Under the pieces are notes generated by a model that had not been told where the DNA came from, did not search any database, and worked only from the letters and a program-made list of their open reading frames with translations. 64,000 nucleotides of DNA from Rhodococcus sp. OK519. Its GTDB lineage: Bacteria > Actinomycetota > Actinomycetes > Mycobacteriales > Mycobacteriaceae. The DNA lies in the NCBI RefSeq assembly GCF_003051005.1, contig NZ_QAOW01000003.1:434001-498000 (forward strand). Reading direction: 5' to 3'. The translations under genes and the position numbers were made by a program. Below are positions 27,291 to 38,189 of this stretch, piece after piece (position 1 is the stretch's first letter; each line of letters opens with the position of its first letter).

Positions 27291-28238
27291 TCAGCCTCCC
27301 GTGATCGGCGCGACGAACACACACGGCACCGGACGCGGATGATCCGGATCCAAGGCATTGAGGACGTGAGCGGCGGCGACCGGTTCGGCGGCAATGGCCG
27401 CGTGCTCACCGTAGTTGGAACTGCATTCGTCCTGCACGACGACGTTGGTCGCATTCGGCGCCTCGAGGAACCCACTCGTATGGGGCACGACCAGTTCGTC
27501 GTAGCGCGTCATGATGTTCGTGTAGGTGATCTTGGATGCGTAGATCCCGTCCGCCTGCAGTGCATTCAGAAAATCGGACCCGGTCACCATTTGCGGGCAC
27601 GCCTGGCAAACGGCACCGATGCCTTCGTCGATCAAAGCCCCGGCACCGAGCGTTCGGGCCCCCTCGACGAGTTGGGCCGCGCCGAATGCGTCGGTCCCGT
27701 TCCACAGCGGCGCCAGCGACACATACTTGTCGACCTTGTCCCCACCACCGAGATGTTTGACGTAATAGGTCGGCATCAGCGTGCCCTGTGAATGGCCCAC
27801 GAGATCGACTCGGTGGGCGCCGGTCGCAGCGAGAACGCGGTCCACGAAATCGCGCAGTTGTCCGGCGCTCTGCACGATCGTCTTCATACCGCCGACAGCG
27901 GATATCGGCCACGGCAGATCGTCGAAAGCACCGTAGGTCAGCGAGAAGACGCAATATCCCTCGTTGGCCAACAGCGGAGCATACGTGCCCCAATTGTCCT
28001 GGCGGTTGCCACCGGTGCCGTGAACCAGGACAACAGGATTCGGATGCCGGTCCGGCGGTTTACATGCCCAATCGTTCGATCCCGGCGCAGACCCACCCGG
28101 ATTGCCCAATTCCAACGGTATTCCCGCAAGGAAGTTATAGGAAACCGGACGGTTTTCTTGTGCTGCTCCCGGCCCCGCCGCACAAACCAGCGGGATTACC
28201 GACAGCACCACGCCCGCAAAGATTCGCCTCAGCCGCAC
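27291..28238 (-). CDS. Secreted lipase/esterase (alpha/beta hydrolase)
   Basis: 315 residues with a cleavable signal peptide (RRIFAGVVLSVIPLVCAAGPGAAQ). The oxyanion segment is VVLVHGTGGNRQDNW, the nucleophile elbow VGHSQGT, and several cysteines (CKPP, YCVF, CQACPQ, DECSS, PCVF) suggest disulfides outside the cell. Resembles class-2 (LipA/EstA-like) bacterial lipases common in Rhodococcus and Mycobacterium; substrate acylglycerols or esters. GTG start. Monocistronic by appearance. Confidence 0.85.
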   Translation of the reverse strand: MRLRRIFAGVVLSVIPLVCAAGPGAAQENRPVSYNFLAGIPLELGNPGGSAPGSNDWACKPPDRHPNPVVLVHGTGGNRQDNWGTYAPLLANEGYCVFSLTYGAFDDLPWPISAVGGMKTIVQSAGQLRDFVDRVLAATGAHRVDLVGHSQGTLMPTYYVKHLGGGDKVDKYVSLAPLWNGTDAFGAAQLVEGARTLGAGALIDEGIGAVCQACPQMVTGSDFLNALQADGIYASKITYTNIMTRYDELVVPHTSGFLEAPNATNVVVQDECSSNYGEHAAIAAEPVAAAHVLNALDPDHPRPVPCVFVAPITGG

Positions 28239-28305
28239 ATCGCGGACGCTATCAGCGAGTCTTTACGGGCGTACCCGATTCGACGGAGCCGTGCTCCTGC
28301 CGTAA

Positions 28306-28659
28306 TCAGTGGGCCTTGTTGTAGGCCTCGGTGATTTCCGCAGAGATGCGTCCGCGCGAGGACACCGTGAACCCGTTGCGGCGCGCCCATTCACGAATCG
28401 CCGCACTCTGCTCACGATCGACAGACGGCCGCGACGACGTGGTAGCGGCGCCGGCAGCGCCCTTTCCTGCACGACGACGATTGGTCACCTTGCGCGCATG
28501 CGAAACCCACACCTCGAGTTGCTCGCGCAGTTTTGCGGCATTATCCGAGGAGAGATCGATCTCGTACAGAACCCCATCCAGGCCGAACTCGACGGTTTCA
28601 TCGGCAGTCGCGTCCTGATCGACGTCGTCGATGAGCGTAACAGTGACCTTCTTTGCCAT
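28306..28659 (-). CDS. lsr2: Lsr2 nucleoid-associated silencer
   Basis: 117 residues beginning [14 protein letters not shown], the hallmark of Lsr2. The N-terminal dimerisation domain ends near 60; a basic linker (NRRRAGKG) follows; the C-terminal DNA-binding domain has the SSRGRIS minor-groove hook and ends in YNKAH. Lsr2 is the actinobacterial H-NS-like protein that coats and silences AT-rich, acquired DNA. It sits between lysS and clpC as in M. tuberculosis. ATG 28659 is certain from homology. Confidence 0.96.
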   Translation of the reverse strand: MAKKVTVTLIDDVDQDATADETVEFGLDGVLYEIDLSSDNAAKLREQLEVWVSHARKVTNRRRAGKGAAGAATTSSRPSVDREQSAAIREWARRNGFTVSSRGRISAEITEAYNKAH

Positions 28660-28787
28660 GGGGTCAATTCCTTCCGAATCCCGCGCCTTACTAGGACGCG
28701 AAGCGCCCGATCGGCAACTCGAAAGCAATAGTACCCCGAATCATCGAATTCGATGACTCGGCAAAAGAAGTATTACGAAACCGCCGG

Positions 28788-30299
<1,512 letters not shown>

Positions 30300-30310
30300 G
30301 GGGTCCAAGA

Positions 30311-30814
30311 CTATAGGGCGCCGTCTGCCGAGCGTGTCGCCGGTAGGACGGCAGCGACCGCGAGCACCGCGCCAGACGCGCAGTACAGGCCGACCCGCAC
30401 GTGATTCCAGAGTGACCAGCCGGTTCGGTAACGGTGCCAAGCGGCCGCATCGGCCACGTCGGTGGACGCGAACGCGTTGTTGCGCGGAACGTGATAAATC
30501 ACGGTGACCGCGAACGCCGCGAGCACACCGATGCAGCCGAGAACCGTCACCGCCCAGCCGTCGGCCCGCACGACCGAAGACCAGATTCCGGCGACGCATG
30601 CAGCGAGCGCCGACCCGACCAACGGCAACATCAACGCGCTGCGTGGCGCCTCGACATTGAACGCCTCCATCGACGCTATGGCGGCGCGCGCATCCACCGA
30701 GCGCAGGGCCGGCATCACCACGGCAGAGAATGCGAACAATGCGCCACCCGCGACGACCGCGCCGAACGCAGTCACCCCGACGACCGACTGCAGAACGATC
30801 TCGGAGCCCTTCAC
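30311..30814 (-). CDS. DUF1772 (anthrone oxygenase-like) membrane protein
   Basis: 167 residues, four hydrophobic helices, with the HVPRNNAF motif and the [15 protein letters not shown] segment characteristic of DUF1772 proteins. Some family members are linked to anthrone oxidation; most are of unknown function. GTG start overlaps the TGA of the NAD(P)-binding gene upstream (GTGA), so the two form a unit facing the AraC regulator. Confidence 0.82.
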   Translation of the reverse strand: MKGSEIVLQSVVGVTAFGAVVAGGALFAFSAVVMPALRSVDARAAIASMEAFNVEAPRSALMLPLVGSALAACVAGIWSSVVRADGWAVTVLGCIGVLAAFAVTVIYHVPRNNAFASTDVADAAAWHRYRTGWSLWNHVRVGLYCASGAVLAVAAVLPATRSADGAL

Positions 30815-31644
30815 GACCAGGCCCCCGTTCGCGCGGCCTCGGCCGCAAAGACAGCGAAGTCGCGCGCAGGCCGTTCCAACACCTCTTCGACAACGCCGGT
30901 GACGAATCGATTTCGGCCGTCGAGAACCTCGGAGAACAGGTAGGAGAGAAGGTCGACCATCCCGTCGGGGACACCGCCTGCTGTCATCTCTTCGGAAAAC
31001 TGCTCCAGCCCAATTGTTTCGAACGTCACGGCGCGGCCCGACGCCAGCGAGATCGCGGCGACCGCCTCGGCGAAGGACAGCGACCGTGGACCCGTCACCT
31101 CGAAGACTCGACCGAGAAGATCGGCACGTGTCAGGGCGGCGACCGCCACCTCGGAAAGGTCGTCGAGGTCGATGAAGGGTTCAGCCACGTCACCTACCGG
31201 AAGTGCCAGGTGCCGCGTACGAATCGGTTCGCGTAGATAGCCCTCACTGAAGTTCTGAGCGAACCAACTCGCGCGCACCACTGCCCATTCCAATCCGCTG
31301 CAGGACAGGGACTCCTCGGCCTTCTCCGCTGCCGGTTCACCCCGCCCGGACAGGAGCACGACCCTACGAACGCCCGCGGCCAGCGCGAGATCTGCGAACT
31401 CCGCAATGTGCGAACTCGATTCCGGAACAGCAAGATCCGGCGCGTACGTCACATACGCGGCGTCGACACCGGACAGAGCCGGCCCCCACGTCACGCGATC
31501 GTTCCAGTCGAAGACCGTCCCCGCGCTCCTCGACGCGATTCGGGTGCGCACCCCCTTCGCCGTCAACCCCCGTCCAACGCGCGCACCGGTCTTACCGGTA
31601 CCACCGATCACTACCGCCGTCTGAATCTCACTTGTCGAGGTCAT
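30811..31644 (-). CDS. NmrA-like NAD(P)-binding oxidoreductase/regulator
   Basis: 277 residues. N-terminal Rossmann motif [17 protein letters not shown], then VVLLSGRGE and [15 protein letters not shown], which match the NmrA/YtfG (NAD(P)H:quinone-type) atypical SDR group rather than classical SDRs because no YxxxK is seen. Redox sensing or quinone reduction are possible roles. ATG 31644 (MTSTSE) chosen. Coupled to the DUF1772 gene and divergent from an AraC regulator, which probably controls both. Confidence 0.8.
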   Translation of the reverse strand: MTSTSEIQTAVVIGGTGKTGARVGRGLTAKGVRTRIASRSAGTVFDWNDRVTWGPALSGVDAAYVTYAPDLAVPESSSHIAEFADLALAAGVRRVVLLSGRGEPAAEKAEESLSCSGLEWAVVRASWFAQNFSEGYLREPIRTRHLALPVGDVAEPFIDLDDLSEVAVAALTRADLLGRVFEVTGPRSLSFAEAVAAISLASGRAVTFETIGLEQFSEEMTAGGVPDGMVDLLSYLFSEVLDGRNRFVTGVVEEVLERPARDFAVFAAEAARTGAWS

Positions 31645-31724
31645 GTACCCATTCGAACGCCAGTCGTCGATACGATCCATAGTCGAAAGTCGCAGAAACA
31701 TACGCCAGCGTCTAACTTCGTGTC

Positions 31725-32690
31725 ATGGATGCACTGTCGATGATGCTCGCCGGATCGAGGGCGGAGGGCGCATTCCTTCTGCGCTCGCTGCTCGATCCCC
31801 CGTGGTCACTGCGCATCGAGGACCACGCTCCCGTCACCGTGCTGGTTCTTGTGCGCGGATCGGCAATCGTCGTCTCGGACACCGGTCAGAGCGAGTACCT
31901 CGAGGCAGGCGACGTCGCACTCCTTCGTGGACCCGACCCGTACACGGTCGCCGACCGGCCGGACACGCCGCCACACGTGATCATCGACGAGAGCCAGAAC
32001 TGCCACGCTGCCGCCGGAGCACCCGCCCTGCGCATGACCGGCCTCGGCGTCCGGACGTGGGGCAACGCGTCCGGCGGATCGACCGCGATGCTGACCGGCA
32101 CCTACCGATTCGACAGTGTTCTCAGCCGGCAACTGCTCGACAGCCTCACCCCGATCGCGGTGGTGCCCCGCAGCTCCGGCACCGAACCGATGATCGCCCT
32201 TCTGGCGCAACAGATCACGCTGGACAGGCCCGGCCAGGACGCCCTGCTCGATCGGCTACTGGATCTCGTCCTGATCGCATCGCTGCGGGAATGGTCGGCC
32301 CTCAACCCGTCACGGTCGCCGAACTGGATCACAGCCTACGACGACCCGATCCTCGGGAATGCCCTGAAGCTGATCCACAATCAGCCGGAGCGGCCGTGGA
32401 CCGTCGAGAGCCTGGCCCGCGAATGCAATTGTTCCCGCGCCGCTTTCGCACGAAGGTTCTCCGAGCGCATGGGCATCGGGCCGGTCGGCTACCTCACCGA
32501 ATGGCGCCTGTCCGTCGCCGCCGACCTGCTGTCGAACCCCGAACGGACCGTCTCGACGATCGCCACCGAGGTGGGCTACTCCAGCCCGTTCGCGCTCACT
32601 GCCGCGTTCACCAGACACCACGGGGTGAGCCCCCGGGAGTTCCGACGCCGTCAGTGCGCCGAGACCGCCGCGAGCTCGCGGGTGCAATGA
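31725..32690 (+). CDS. AraC-family transcriptional regulator
   Basis: 321 residues. An N-terminal cupin-like sensing domain (AraC_binding_2 style, LLRGPDPYTVAD) is followed by two helix-turn-helix motifs, SLARECNCSRAAFARRFSER and TIATEVGYSSPFALTAAF, ending FTRHHGVSPREFRRR. It is divergent from the nmrA-DUF1772 pair, 80 nt apart, and likely regulates it. TAACTT (31713-31718) 6 nt before the ATG suggests a leaderless mRNA. Its 3' end overlaps the convergent rhodanese gene by 40 nt. Confidence 0.9.
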   Translation: MDALSMMLAGSRAEGAFLLRSLLDPPWSLRIEDHAPVTVLVLVRGSAIVVSDTGQSEYLEAGDVALLRGPDPYTVADRPDTPPHVIIDESQNCHAAAGAPALRMTGLGVRTWGNASGGSTAMLTGTYRFDSVLSRQLLDSLTPIAVVPRSSGTEPMIALLAQQITLDRPGQDALLDRLLDLVLIASLREWSALNPSRSPNWITAYDDPILGNALKLIHNQPERPWTVESLARECNCSRAAFARRFSERMGIGPVGYLTEWRLSVAADLLSNPERTVSTIATEVGYSSPFALTAAFTRHHGVSPREFRRRQCAETAASSRVQ

Positions 32691-33073
32691 CGCTCACCCA
32701 TGAGTGCGCCGAGCAGACCCGCAGCCTTGACGGCCTTGTAGCCGCCCACCAGGTCGGTGGCCTTGTGTAGCCCGAGCTGCCGCAACGATGCCGCAGCCAG
32801 GCTCGAGGTGTAGCCCTCGGAGCACACGATCACCCACTCGACATCGTGATCCACGGCCAACGCGAGGTTCGCGTTGCTGGTCGGATCGAGGCGCCACTCG
32901 AGGACGTTGCGCTCGATGGCGAGCGCACCGGGCAGCGTGCCCTCGATGGCGCGCTGCGCCTGGGGGCGGATGTCCACGAAGATCGCGCCGCGCCGGTAGG
33001 CCTCGGTCAGTTCGAAGACGTACATGCGGTCGATCTGCGAACGAGCGTCGTCGAGCATCTGGTCGATGGTCAC
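32651..33073 (-). CDS. Rhodanese-like sulfurtransferase
   Basis: 140 residues, single rhodanese domain. The active-site loop is VIVCSEGYTSS with catalytic C84; VDIRPQAQR is the typical early motif, and a GGYKAVKAAG helix closes the domain. It transfers sulfane sulfur. GTG 33073 overlaps the stop of cysteine dioxygenase (GTGA), so the pair is coupled and likely handles cysteine-derived sulfur. Confidence 0.88.
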   Translation of the reverse strand: MTIDQMLDDARSQIDRMYVFELTEAYRRGAIFVDIRPQAQRAIEGTLPGALAIERNVLEWRLDPTSNANLALAVDHDVEWVIVCSEGYTSSLAAASLRQLGLHKATDLVGGYKAVKAAGLLGALMGERHCTRELAAVSAH

Positions 33074-33657
33074 TTGGATTCCCCTTCGGGCAGATCGGTC
33101 AGCTCGGTACGGGTGCGGCGCAGCGCACCGTGCTCGGTGACCTCGTAATAGGACATGGCGGCGAGCGGCGGCGAGTACGCGTGCACGCTCAGAGTGGGTT
33201 CGGAGATGTCGGTGACGGGTCCCGGTGCACGCATCACGTCGTGCACCCACCCGAGCGGGAAGGAAGCCTGATCGCCCGCGTCGAGCGTCCGACGACGCAG
33301 TTCGCCGCCCACCCAGCGGTATTCGGCCAGACTGCCGCTCAGCACCGTGAGTGCACCGAAAGACCCTGCATGGTCATGTAATTCGGTGGAGCGGTCGGGA
33401 ACCCAGCTGATCAGCCAGACGTCGACGTCGTCGTCGGAGTGCAGGCGCGTGGACCAGCGCTCGGCCGTCGGGAAGGCTGCCGGCAACAGGTGATCGTGCC
33501 GACCCTCGATGACGTCGGCGGCACCCTGATCGGTGATCCGGAGCAGGTCGGCGGGGCGCAGGCGCGTCGGCAACGACGAACCGAGACGACGGACGTCGGG
33601 ATGAGCGGCAAGATCGAGTGCAGACGTGGAAACGTCAATGGAATATGCAGAATGCAT
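33070..33657 (-). CDS. Cysteine dioxygenase (type I)
   Basis: 195 residues, cupin fold. Iron ligands fit H94 and H96 (TELHDHAGS) and H159 (SVHAYSPP). It oxidises L-cysteine to cysteine sulfinate. ATG 33657 is preferred: GGAG lies 8 nt upstream. Next gene, overlapping by 4 nt, is a rhodanese. A 13-codon cysteine-rich ORF lies 39 nt before the start, so control by cysteine supply through translation is suspected. Confidence 0.9.
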   Translation of the reverse strand: MHSAYSIDVSTSALDLAAHPDVRRLGSSLPTRLRPADLLRITDQGAADVIEGRHDHLLPAAFPTAERWSTRLHSDDDVDVWLISWVPDRSTELHDHAGSFGALTVLSGSLAEYRWVGGELRRRTLDAGDQASFPLGWVHDVMRAPGPVTDISEPTLSVHAYSPPLAAMSYYEVTEHGALRRTRTELTDLPEGESK

Positions 33658-33696
33658 GAGCAAAGCTCCAAGAAGTGAAATTGGTCAAGGCAGCGT

Positions 33697-33738
33697 TCAG
33701 CCTCGACAACACTCCTGGGCGCTCATGCAACGGAACAT
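33697..33738 (-). CDS. Cys-rich 13-residue leader peptide upstream of cysteine dioxygenase
   Basis: Reverse-strand ORF from ATG 33738 to TGA 33697 encoding MFRCMSAQECCRG, with Cys at 4, 10 and 11 (two adjacent). It is too short for gene finders. CACACT, a weak -10-like hexamer, lies 7 nt before the ATG, so the message may start at this codon. Actinobacteria use poly-Cys upstream ORFs that stall under cysteine limitation to regulate sulfur genes; the location before a cysteine-consuming operon fits. Confidence 0.6.
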   Translation of the reverse strand: MFRCMSAQECCRG

Positions 33739-33809
33739 GTCGAACAGTGTGACACAACATCGCCGGCGACGAAACCCCGAAGGCGCCGTGAGACCCGCGA
33801 CTTCGACCC

Positions 33810-34622
33810 TCAGACCTCGCTGCGCCGCGCTCCGCGACGCGCAAGGTTACGTTCGTAGACCAGGCGCAGGCCCTCGAGCGTGAGTTCGGGTTCGTGGTGC
33901 TCGACGGTCTCGCACTCCGGCATGATCAGCAGCGCGCGGTCGCCGGTTGCGATGACGGCGACGTCGTTACCACCGAATGCCGTGAGCTCCGCACGAACTC
34001 GACGCACCAGACCGTCGACCAGGCCGGCGAAGCCGAACACGGCACCGGACTGCATGGCTTCGACGGTGTTCTTGCCGACCACCGACCGCGGGCGCACCAA
34101 TTCGACCTTGCGCAGCGCCGCGGACTGTGACGCCAGCGCGTCCGTGGAGATCTCGAGTCCCGGAGCGATGGCGCCGCCCAGGAATTCCCCCTTCGCGGAC
34201 ACCACGTCGACACACGTCGACGTACCGAAGTCGACGATGATGCAGGCGCTGTCATAGAAGTGATGCGCGGCAAGGCTGTTGACGATGCGGTCGGCCCCGA
34301 CCTCCTTGGGGTTGTCGACCAGCAGCGGCACCCCGGTACGCACGCCGGGCTCCACCACTACGTGTGGGACGTGGTCCCAGTAGCGCGCGAGCATCACCCG
34401 GATCTCGCGCAGCACCGACGGAACGGTCGACAAGGCCGAGACACCGGTGACCTGTTCGGCATTCGCACCCAGCAGACCCCGGAACGTGAGCGCCAACTCG
34501 TCGGCGGTCATCCGCGCATCGGTTCGCATCCGCCAGTCCTGCACCAACTTCGAGTGCGCACCGCTGCCGGTGAACAGTCCGAGAACGATGTTCGTGTTCC
34601 GGACGTCGACGGTGAGAAGCAC
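33810..34622 (-). CDS. coaX: Type III pantothenate kinase CoaX
   Basis: 270 residues of the ASKHA-fold type III pantothenate kinase, which phosphorylates pantothenate in the first step of CoA synthesis and does not show CoA feedback. Motifs: [12 protein letters not shown] (phosphate 1), a [15 protein letters not shown] segment, [14 protein letters not shown], and [14 protein letters not shown] start. Downstream of panD by 4 nt in the operon DUF2520-panC-panD-coaX. Confidence 0.94.
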   Translation of the reverse strand: MLLTVDVRNTNIVLGLFTGSGAHSKLVQDWRMRTDARMTADELALTFRGLLGANAEQVTGVSALSTVPSVLREIRVMLARYWDHVPHVVVEPGVRTGVPLLVDNPKEVGADRIVNSLAAHHFYDSACIIVDFGTSTCVDVVSAKGEFLGGAIAPGLEISTDALASQSAALRKVELVRPRSVVGKNTVEAMQSGAVFGFAGLVDGLVRRVRAELTAFGGNDVAVIATGDRALLIMPECETVEHHEPELTLEGLRLVYERNLARRGARRSEV

Positions 34623-34626
34623 CGCC

Positions 34627-35049
34627 CTACACCAGACTGGAGAGCATCCGCGGCGTGATCAGACCGGAACCCTCGGGCGCGTGCGCGGGGTCCGAACCGA
34701 GCTCGACCGGCTTGTTGTCACCGTCGACGAACACGACCCGTGGCGCATACTCGCGGATCTCCTGCTCGTTCATCACGCCGTACGCGATAAGAATGACGAG
34801 GTCTCCGGGATTCACCAGATGCGCTGCGGCACCGTTGATCCCGATGACACCCGAGCCTCGCTCGCCGGTGATCACGTATGTCTCGAGGCGAGCGCCGTTG
34901 TCGATGTCGACGATTGTGACCTGCTCACCCTCGAGCAGATCTGCCGCCTCCATCAGATCCTGGTCGACGGTCACCGACCCCACGTAGTGCAGGTCGGCGT
35001 GCGTGACCGTCGCCCGGTGGATCTTCGACTTCATCATGGTGCGCAACAT
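34627..35049 (-). CDS. panD: Aspartate 1-decarboxylase PanD (pro-enzyme)
   Basis: 140 residues. Self-cleaves between G24 and S25 (YVGSVTV) to create the pyruvoyl cofactor, then decarboxylates aspartate to beta-alanine for pantothenate. Conserved [15 protein letters not shown] segment binds substrate. Small gaps to panC (33 nt) and coaX (4 nt) show a single operon. Confidence 0.95.
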   Translation of the reverse strand: MLRTMMKSKIHRATVTHADLHYVGSVTVDQDLMEAADLLEGEQVTIVDIDNGARLETYVITGERGSGVIGINGAAAHLVNPGDLVILIAYGVMNEQEIREYAPRVVFVDGDNKPVELGSDPAHAPEGSGLITPRMLSSLV

Positions 35050-35082
35050 GTTCGGCCCTTCGATATTTCCGTGGAGAGGAGG

Positions 35083-36027
35083 TCAGTAGATGTCTGCGAC
35101 GGTCGGATCGCCTGCCTGCGCGTCGCGTTCGAGGAAGCCGGTGCCCACCGCGACGCCGACATTGTCGATCAGCCGGGTGGCGCCGATCCGGGCGGCGACG
35201 AGGAGGCGGCCGTCGCCGCGCTCGGGGGCAGGGCCGAGGTCGACGCCGCGGACCTCGAGGTAGTCCACCTCGACCTCGGGCACGGCCGCAAGGACCTGTC
35301 GCGCAGTCGCGAGGATCGCCTCGGCGCCACCGGATGCGGCATGCGCGCCCGCGACGAGCGCCGCCGACAGGGTGGTGGCGAGCTGACGCTGCTCCGCATC
35401 CAGGTACCGGTTGCGCGACGACAGCGCCAGCCCGTCCTGCTCGCGCACCGTCGGGACGCCGATGATCCGGACGTCGAAGTTGAGGTCGCGGACCATCTGC
35501 CGGATCAGCGTCAGCTGCTGGTAGTCCTTCTCCCCGAAGAATGCGCCGTTGGGCGCGGCGATCTGCAGCAGCTTCGCGACGACGGTGAGCATGCCGGCGA
35601 AGTGCGTCGGCCGGCTGCCGCCCTCGAGCTCGGCGCCCAGGGGGCCGGGCAACACCGTGGTGCGCGGGCCGTTCGGGTACATTGCGGCCACAGTGGGAGC
35701 GAACACCAACTCGACGCCCTCGGCACGCAGCAGCGCCAGATCCGCGTCGAGCGTGCGCGGGTACGCGTCGAGATCCTCGCCCGCACCGAACTGCAACGGA
35801 TTGACGAAGATCGACACGATCACGACCGCACCGGTCAGCTTCGCCTGCCGCACCAGCTCGATGTGCCCGGCGTGCAGCGCACCCATCGTCGGGACGAGCG
35901 CCACCTGACGGCCGACGCCGCGCAGCGCCTTCGACACCCGCGTCACGATCGCAGGGTCGTGGTGCACGGTCAGTTCGCCGCGCTTGTATCCGCCCTGCAA
36001 TGCAGAAGCTTCGGTCACAGTGCTCAC
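35083..36027 (-). CDS. panC: Pantothenate synthetase PanC
   Basis: 314 residues. Condenses pantoate and beta-alanine using ATP. Nucleotidyltransferase fold with the HIGH-like [15 protein letters not shown] and KMSKS-like ALSSRNRYL motifs, and [10 protein letters not shown]. The first 20 residues (to YKRGEL) are an extension also found in mycobacterial PanC. Start ATG overlaps the TGA of the DUF2520 gene. Confidence 0.95.
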   Translation of the reverse strand: MSTVTEASALQGGYKRGELTVHHDPAIVTRVSKALRGVGRQVALVPTMGALHAGHIELVRQAKLTGAVVIVSIFVNPLQFGAGEDLDAYPRTLDADLALLRAEGVELVFAPTVAAMYPNGPRTTVLPGPLGAELEGGSRPTHFAGMLTVVAKLLQIAAPNGAFFGEKDYQQLTLIRQMVRDLNFDVRIIGVPTVREQDGLALSSRNRYLDAEQRQLATTLSAALVAGAHAASGGAEAILATARQVLAAVPEVEVDYLEVRGVDLGPAPERGDGRLLVAARIGATRLIDNVGVAVGTGFLERDAQAGDPTVADIY

Positions 36028-36950
36028 CTTCGGTCCTCGAGTACTTCCATCAGTTCGGGCTTGGATCCCGTACGTTGTGCGGTCCGCAGCGACAGCGCGC
36101 GATAGCCGGCGGCCAGTTGCGGGTCGACGTCCTCGAGAACCTCGAGGTGCTTCGCGACGGCTGGTGCGTCCCCGCGGGCGACGGGTCCGGTCAGCGCCGC
36201 CTGTCCACGCCGCAGTGCGTTGTCGAGTGCCGCCGACAGCAGCGGTTGCAGGACACGCTCGGGCAGCCCGTTGGGGTCCTGCCCGATCAGTTCCTGTCCC
36301 AGCAGTTCCTGCCCTTCGAGCGCGACCCTCAGCGCCGCGACCGCGTCGACGACCAGAGTCACGAGGTGATTGCTGCCGTGCGCGAGGGCCGCGTGGTAGA
36401 GCGGACGGAGGTCCTCCCGGACGCGAACCGGCTCACCGCCGATCTCGAGGACGAGGGACTGGCCGATCGCGTAACCGATGTCGTCGGCCGCGGTGATCCC
36501 GAAGCACGCGTCGGACAGGCGCGCGGTGTCCTCGGCGTGGCCGGTGAAGGTCATCGCGGGATGGATCGCGAGCGGTACGACGCCCTGCGCGGTGAGAGGC
36601 TCGAGGATGCCGATGCCGTTGGCGCCGGAGGTGTGCACGACGATCGTGCCCGGCCGCACCGAATCCGTGGCGGCAAGGCCCTTGATCAGACCTGCGAGTT
36701 CGTCGTCGGGTACGGCGAGGACGAGCAGTTCCGCGCGGGCGGCCACCTCGGGCACCGACAGGATCTCGCTGTCCGGCAAGCGGGTCTCGGCGCGGTGGAC
36801 GGAGGCGTCGGACACCGCGGAACAGGCGACGACGAGATGACCGACTCGCTCCAACGCGGAGCCTACGGCTGTTCCGACCCGCCCAGCGGAGACGATTCCT
36901 ACCGTCAATCGCGCGGGCGCAGGTCCATTGGTGATCCCGAAAGAGGTCAC
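36024..36950 (-). CDS. Rossmann-like DUF2520 protein of the pantothenate operon
   Basis: 308 residues. N-terminal NAD(P)-binding motif [17 protein letters not shown], middle segment [11 protein letters not shown] and IHPAMTFTG, and a helical C-terminal DUF2520 domain; the architecture is that of 6-phosphogluconate dehydrogenase-like oxidoreductases including ketopantoate reductase. GTG 36950 chosen because GAGAGGA lies 6 nt upstream. Stop overlaps panC start (ATGA). Orthologue of Rv3603c; a role in pantoate formation is inferred from context only. Confidence 0.8.
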   Translation of the reverse strand: MTSFGITNGPAPARLTVGIVSAGRVGTAVGSALERVGHLVVACSAVSDASVHRAETRLPDSEILSVPEVAARAELLVLAVPDDELAGLIKGLAATDSVRPGTIVVHTSGANGIGILEPLTAQGVVPLAIHPAMTFTGHAEDTARLSDACFGITAADDIGYAIGQSLVLEIGGEPVRVREDLRPLYHAALAHGSNHLVTLVVDAVAALRVALEGQELLGQELIGQDPNGLPERVLQPLLSAALDNALRRGQAALTGPVARGDAPAVAKHLEVLEDVDPQLAAGYRALSLRTAQRTGSKPELMEVLEDRR

Positions 36951-37073
36951 ACTTGTCCTCTCGTTCGTTCCAGTCCCGCTCGGCGGGTACCAGACGTCCT
37001 GCGGAGAGAATAGCGCCGCCGGAAGAGGCGACGCCACGGGCTGGCGACGTGATCTACAGCACGGGGTGAGTCG

Positions 37074-38096
37074 TCACTCTGCGCGGCGGCGCCGACGCGG
37101 CGCGCCGTCGCCGGCTTCGGCGGTCTTCATGTTGGCCATTATCTCGGCAACCGACAGTCCGCTCGAGTGTGCGCCGGCGCTCTCGGAATCCTCGGAGAGT
37201 CGTCGCGAGCGCCGCGACCCGGGAGTCGCCTCCTCGTCGACGGAAGTCGCCTCCTCGTCGATGGGGGTCGCCTCCGGTTCAGACACCTCCGGTTCAGGAT
37301 TCTTCTCCGGTACCACCTGCACTACGGGCTGTTCCACGTCGTCGTCGTCGACCGCCTCGACATCGAGCGGTTCCGGCTGGACCGGTTCCGGCTGGACGAT
37401 GGTCGTCTCGGCGGTCATCGGCTCGTCGTACGGGGTCGCGAGGGAGGGGCCGTGCGGCGCAGGGGTCTGTGTGCTGTTCCGGGCGGTGTCGTTCCGGCCC
37501 GAGCCGTTCCGGTCCGTGTCGTTCCGGCCCGTCTCGTTCCGGCCCGTGTCGTTCCGGCCGGGCTCGTTCCGGCCGGGCTGGGCCCCGGGGACGAACAGTC
37601 CCGATGCGGCCGGTTGGTAGCTGCCGGAAAGCTCCTGCACCCGAGTCGACTCGGCCCGCAGTGCGACCCGGTCCTCGGGCAGCAGTCCGTCGAACAGAAC
37701 CTCGAGGTTCTTGCGCAGGGCAGCAAGCTCCTCGCGCAGCGCCGCGATGGTCTCGGCCTCGGCGCCCAGTTCGCCACGCACCCGCACCTCGACGCCGAGT
37801 TCGTACTCGCGGCGCGCAGAGATCTCGCGCTCCAACTGCAGCTCGTACACCTTCTGCAGGTCGCGGACCTTGGCCTTGTCGAGTGCGGACTCCCGGCGGA
37901 ACTTCGTCATCGCGATCGCGCCGAGCGTCGCGGCCCACAGCGCGACGACCAACCCCACACGCAGGAGTTGGACGCTTTCACTGAAGATCAAGAGGAGCGA
38001 CGCGACCACGGCGAGTACGACGAGGCCGGCGACGATCATCTGGCTCGCACTACGCCGGTTACGGCGTACTGACTTGGCGCGACCGGGAACCGTCAT
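37074..38096 (-). CDS. Two-helix membrane protein with coiled coil (DUF6779/Rv3604c-like)
   Basis: 340 residues. Basic N-terminus, two transmembrane helices (about 18-38 and 45-64), a coiled coil (about 75-137, rich in E/L/R), then a low-complexity tail containing seven pentapeptide repeats of the GRNDT type (175-209) and a Glu/Val/Pro-rich stretch with IDEEATS and VDEEATP units. Ends in basic PRRRRRAE. No enzymatic motif. Resembles the Rv3604c position product; a structural or divisome-linked role is possible but not shown. Confidence 0.7.
   Translation of the reverse strand: MTVPGRAKSVRRNRRSASQMIVAGLVVLAVVASLLLIFSESVQLLRVGLVVALWAATLGAIAMTKFRRESALDKAKVRDLQKVYELQLEREISARREYELGVEVRVRGELGAEAETIAALREELAALRKNLEVLFDGLLPEDRVALRAESTRVQELSGSYQPAASGLFVPGAQPGRNEPGRNDTGRNETGRNDTDRNGSGRNDTARNSTQTPAPHGPSLATPYDEPMTAETTIVQPEPVQPEPLDVEAVDDDDVEQPVVQVVPEKNPEPEVSEPEATPIDEEATSVDEEATPGSRRSRRLSEDSESAGAHSSGLSVAEIMANMKTAEAGDGAPRRRRRAE
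37470..37574 (-). repeat. Seven tandem 15-bp units encoding GRN-type pentapeptides
   Basis: Within the Rv3604c-like gene, seven consecutive 5-codon units read GRNEP, GRNDT, GRNET, GRNDT, DRNGS, GRNDT and ARNST. The DNA units are highly similar (core CGGAACGA on the coding strand), which indicates expansion by slippage or unequal recombination. Confidence 0.9.
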
Positions 38097-38189
38097 GCGA
38101 TCAGGGTAACTGGACCGCAGAGGTTCCCCGGTTCGGACACAACGGTGGCCACAATCCGTTATGCCCGATTGGAGCGGGGCGGGTCGGGG

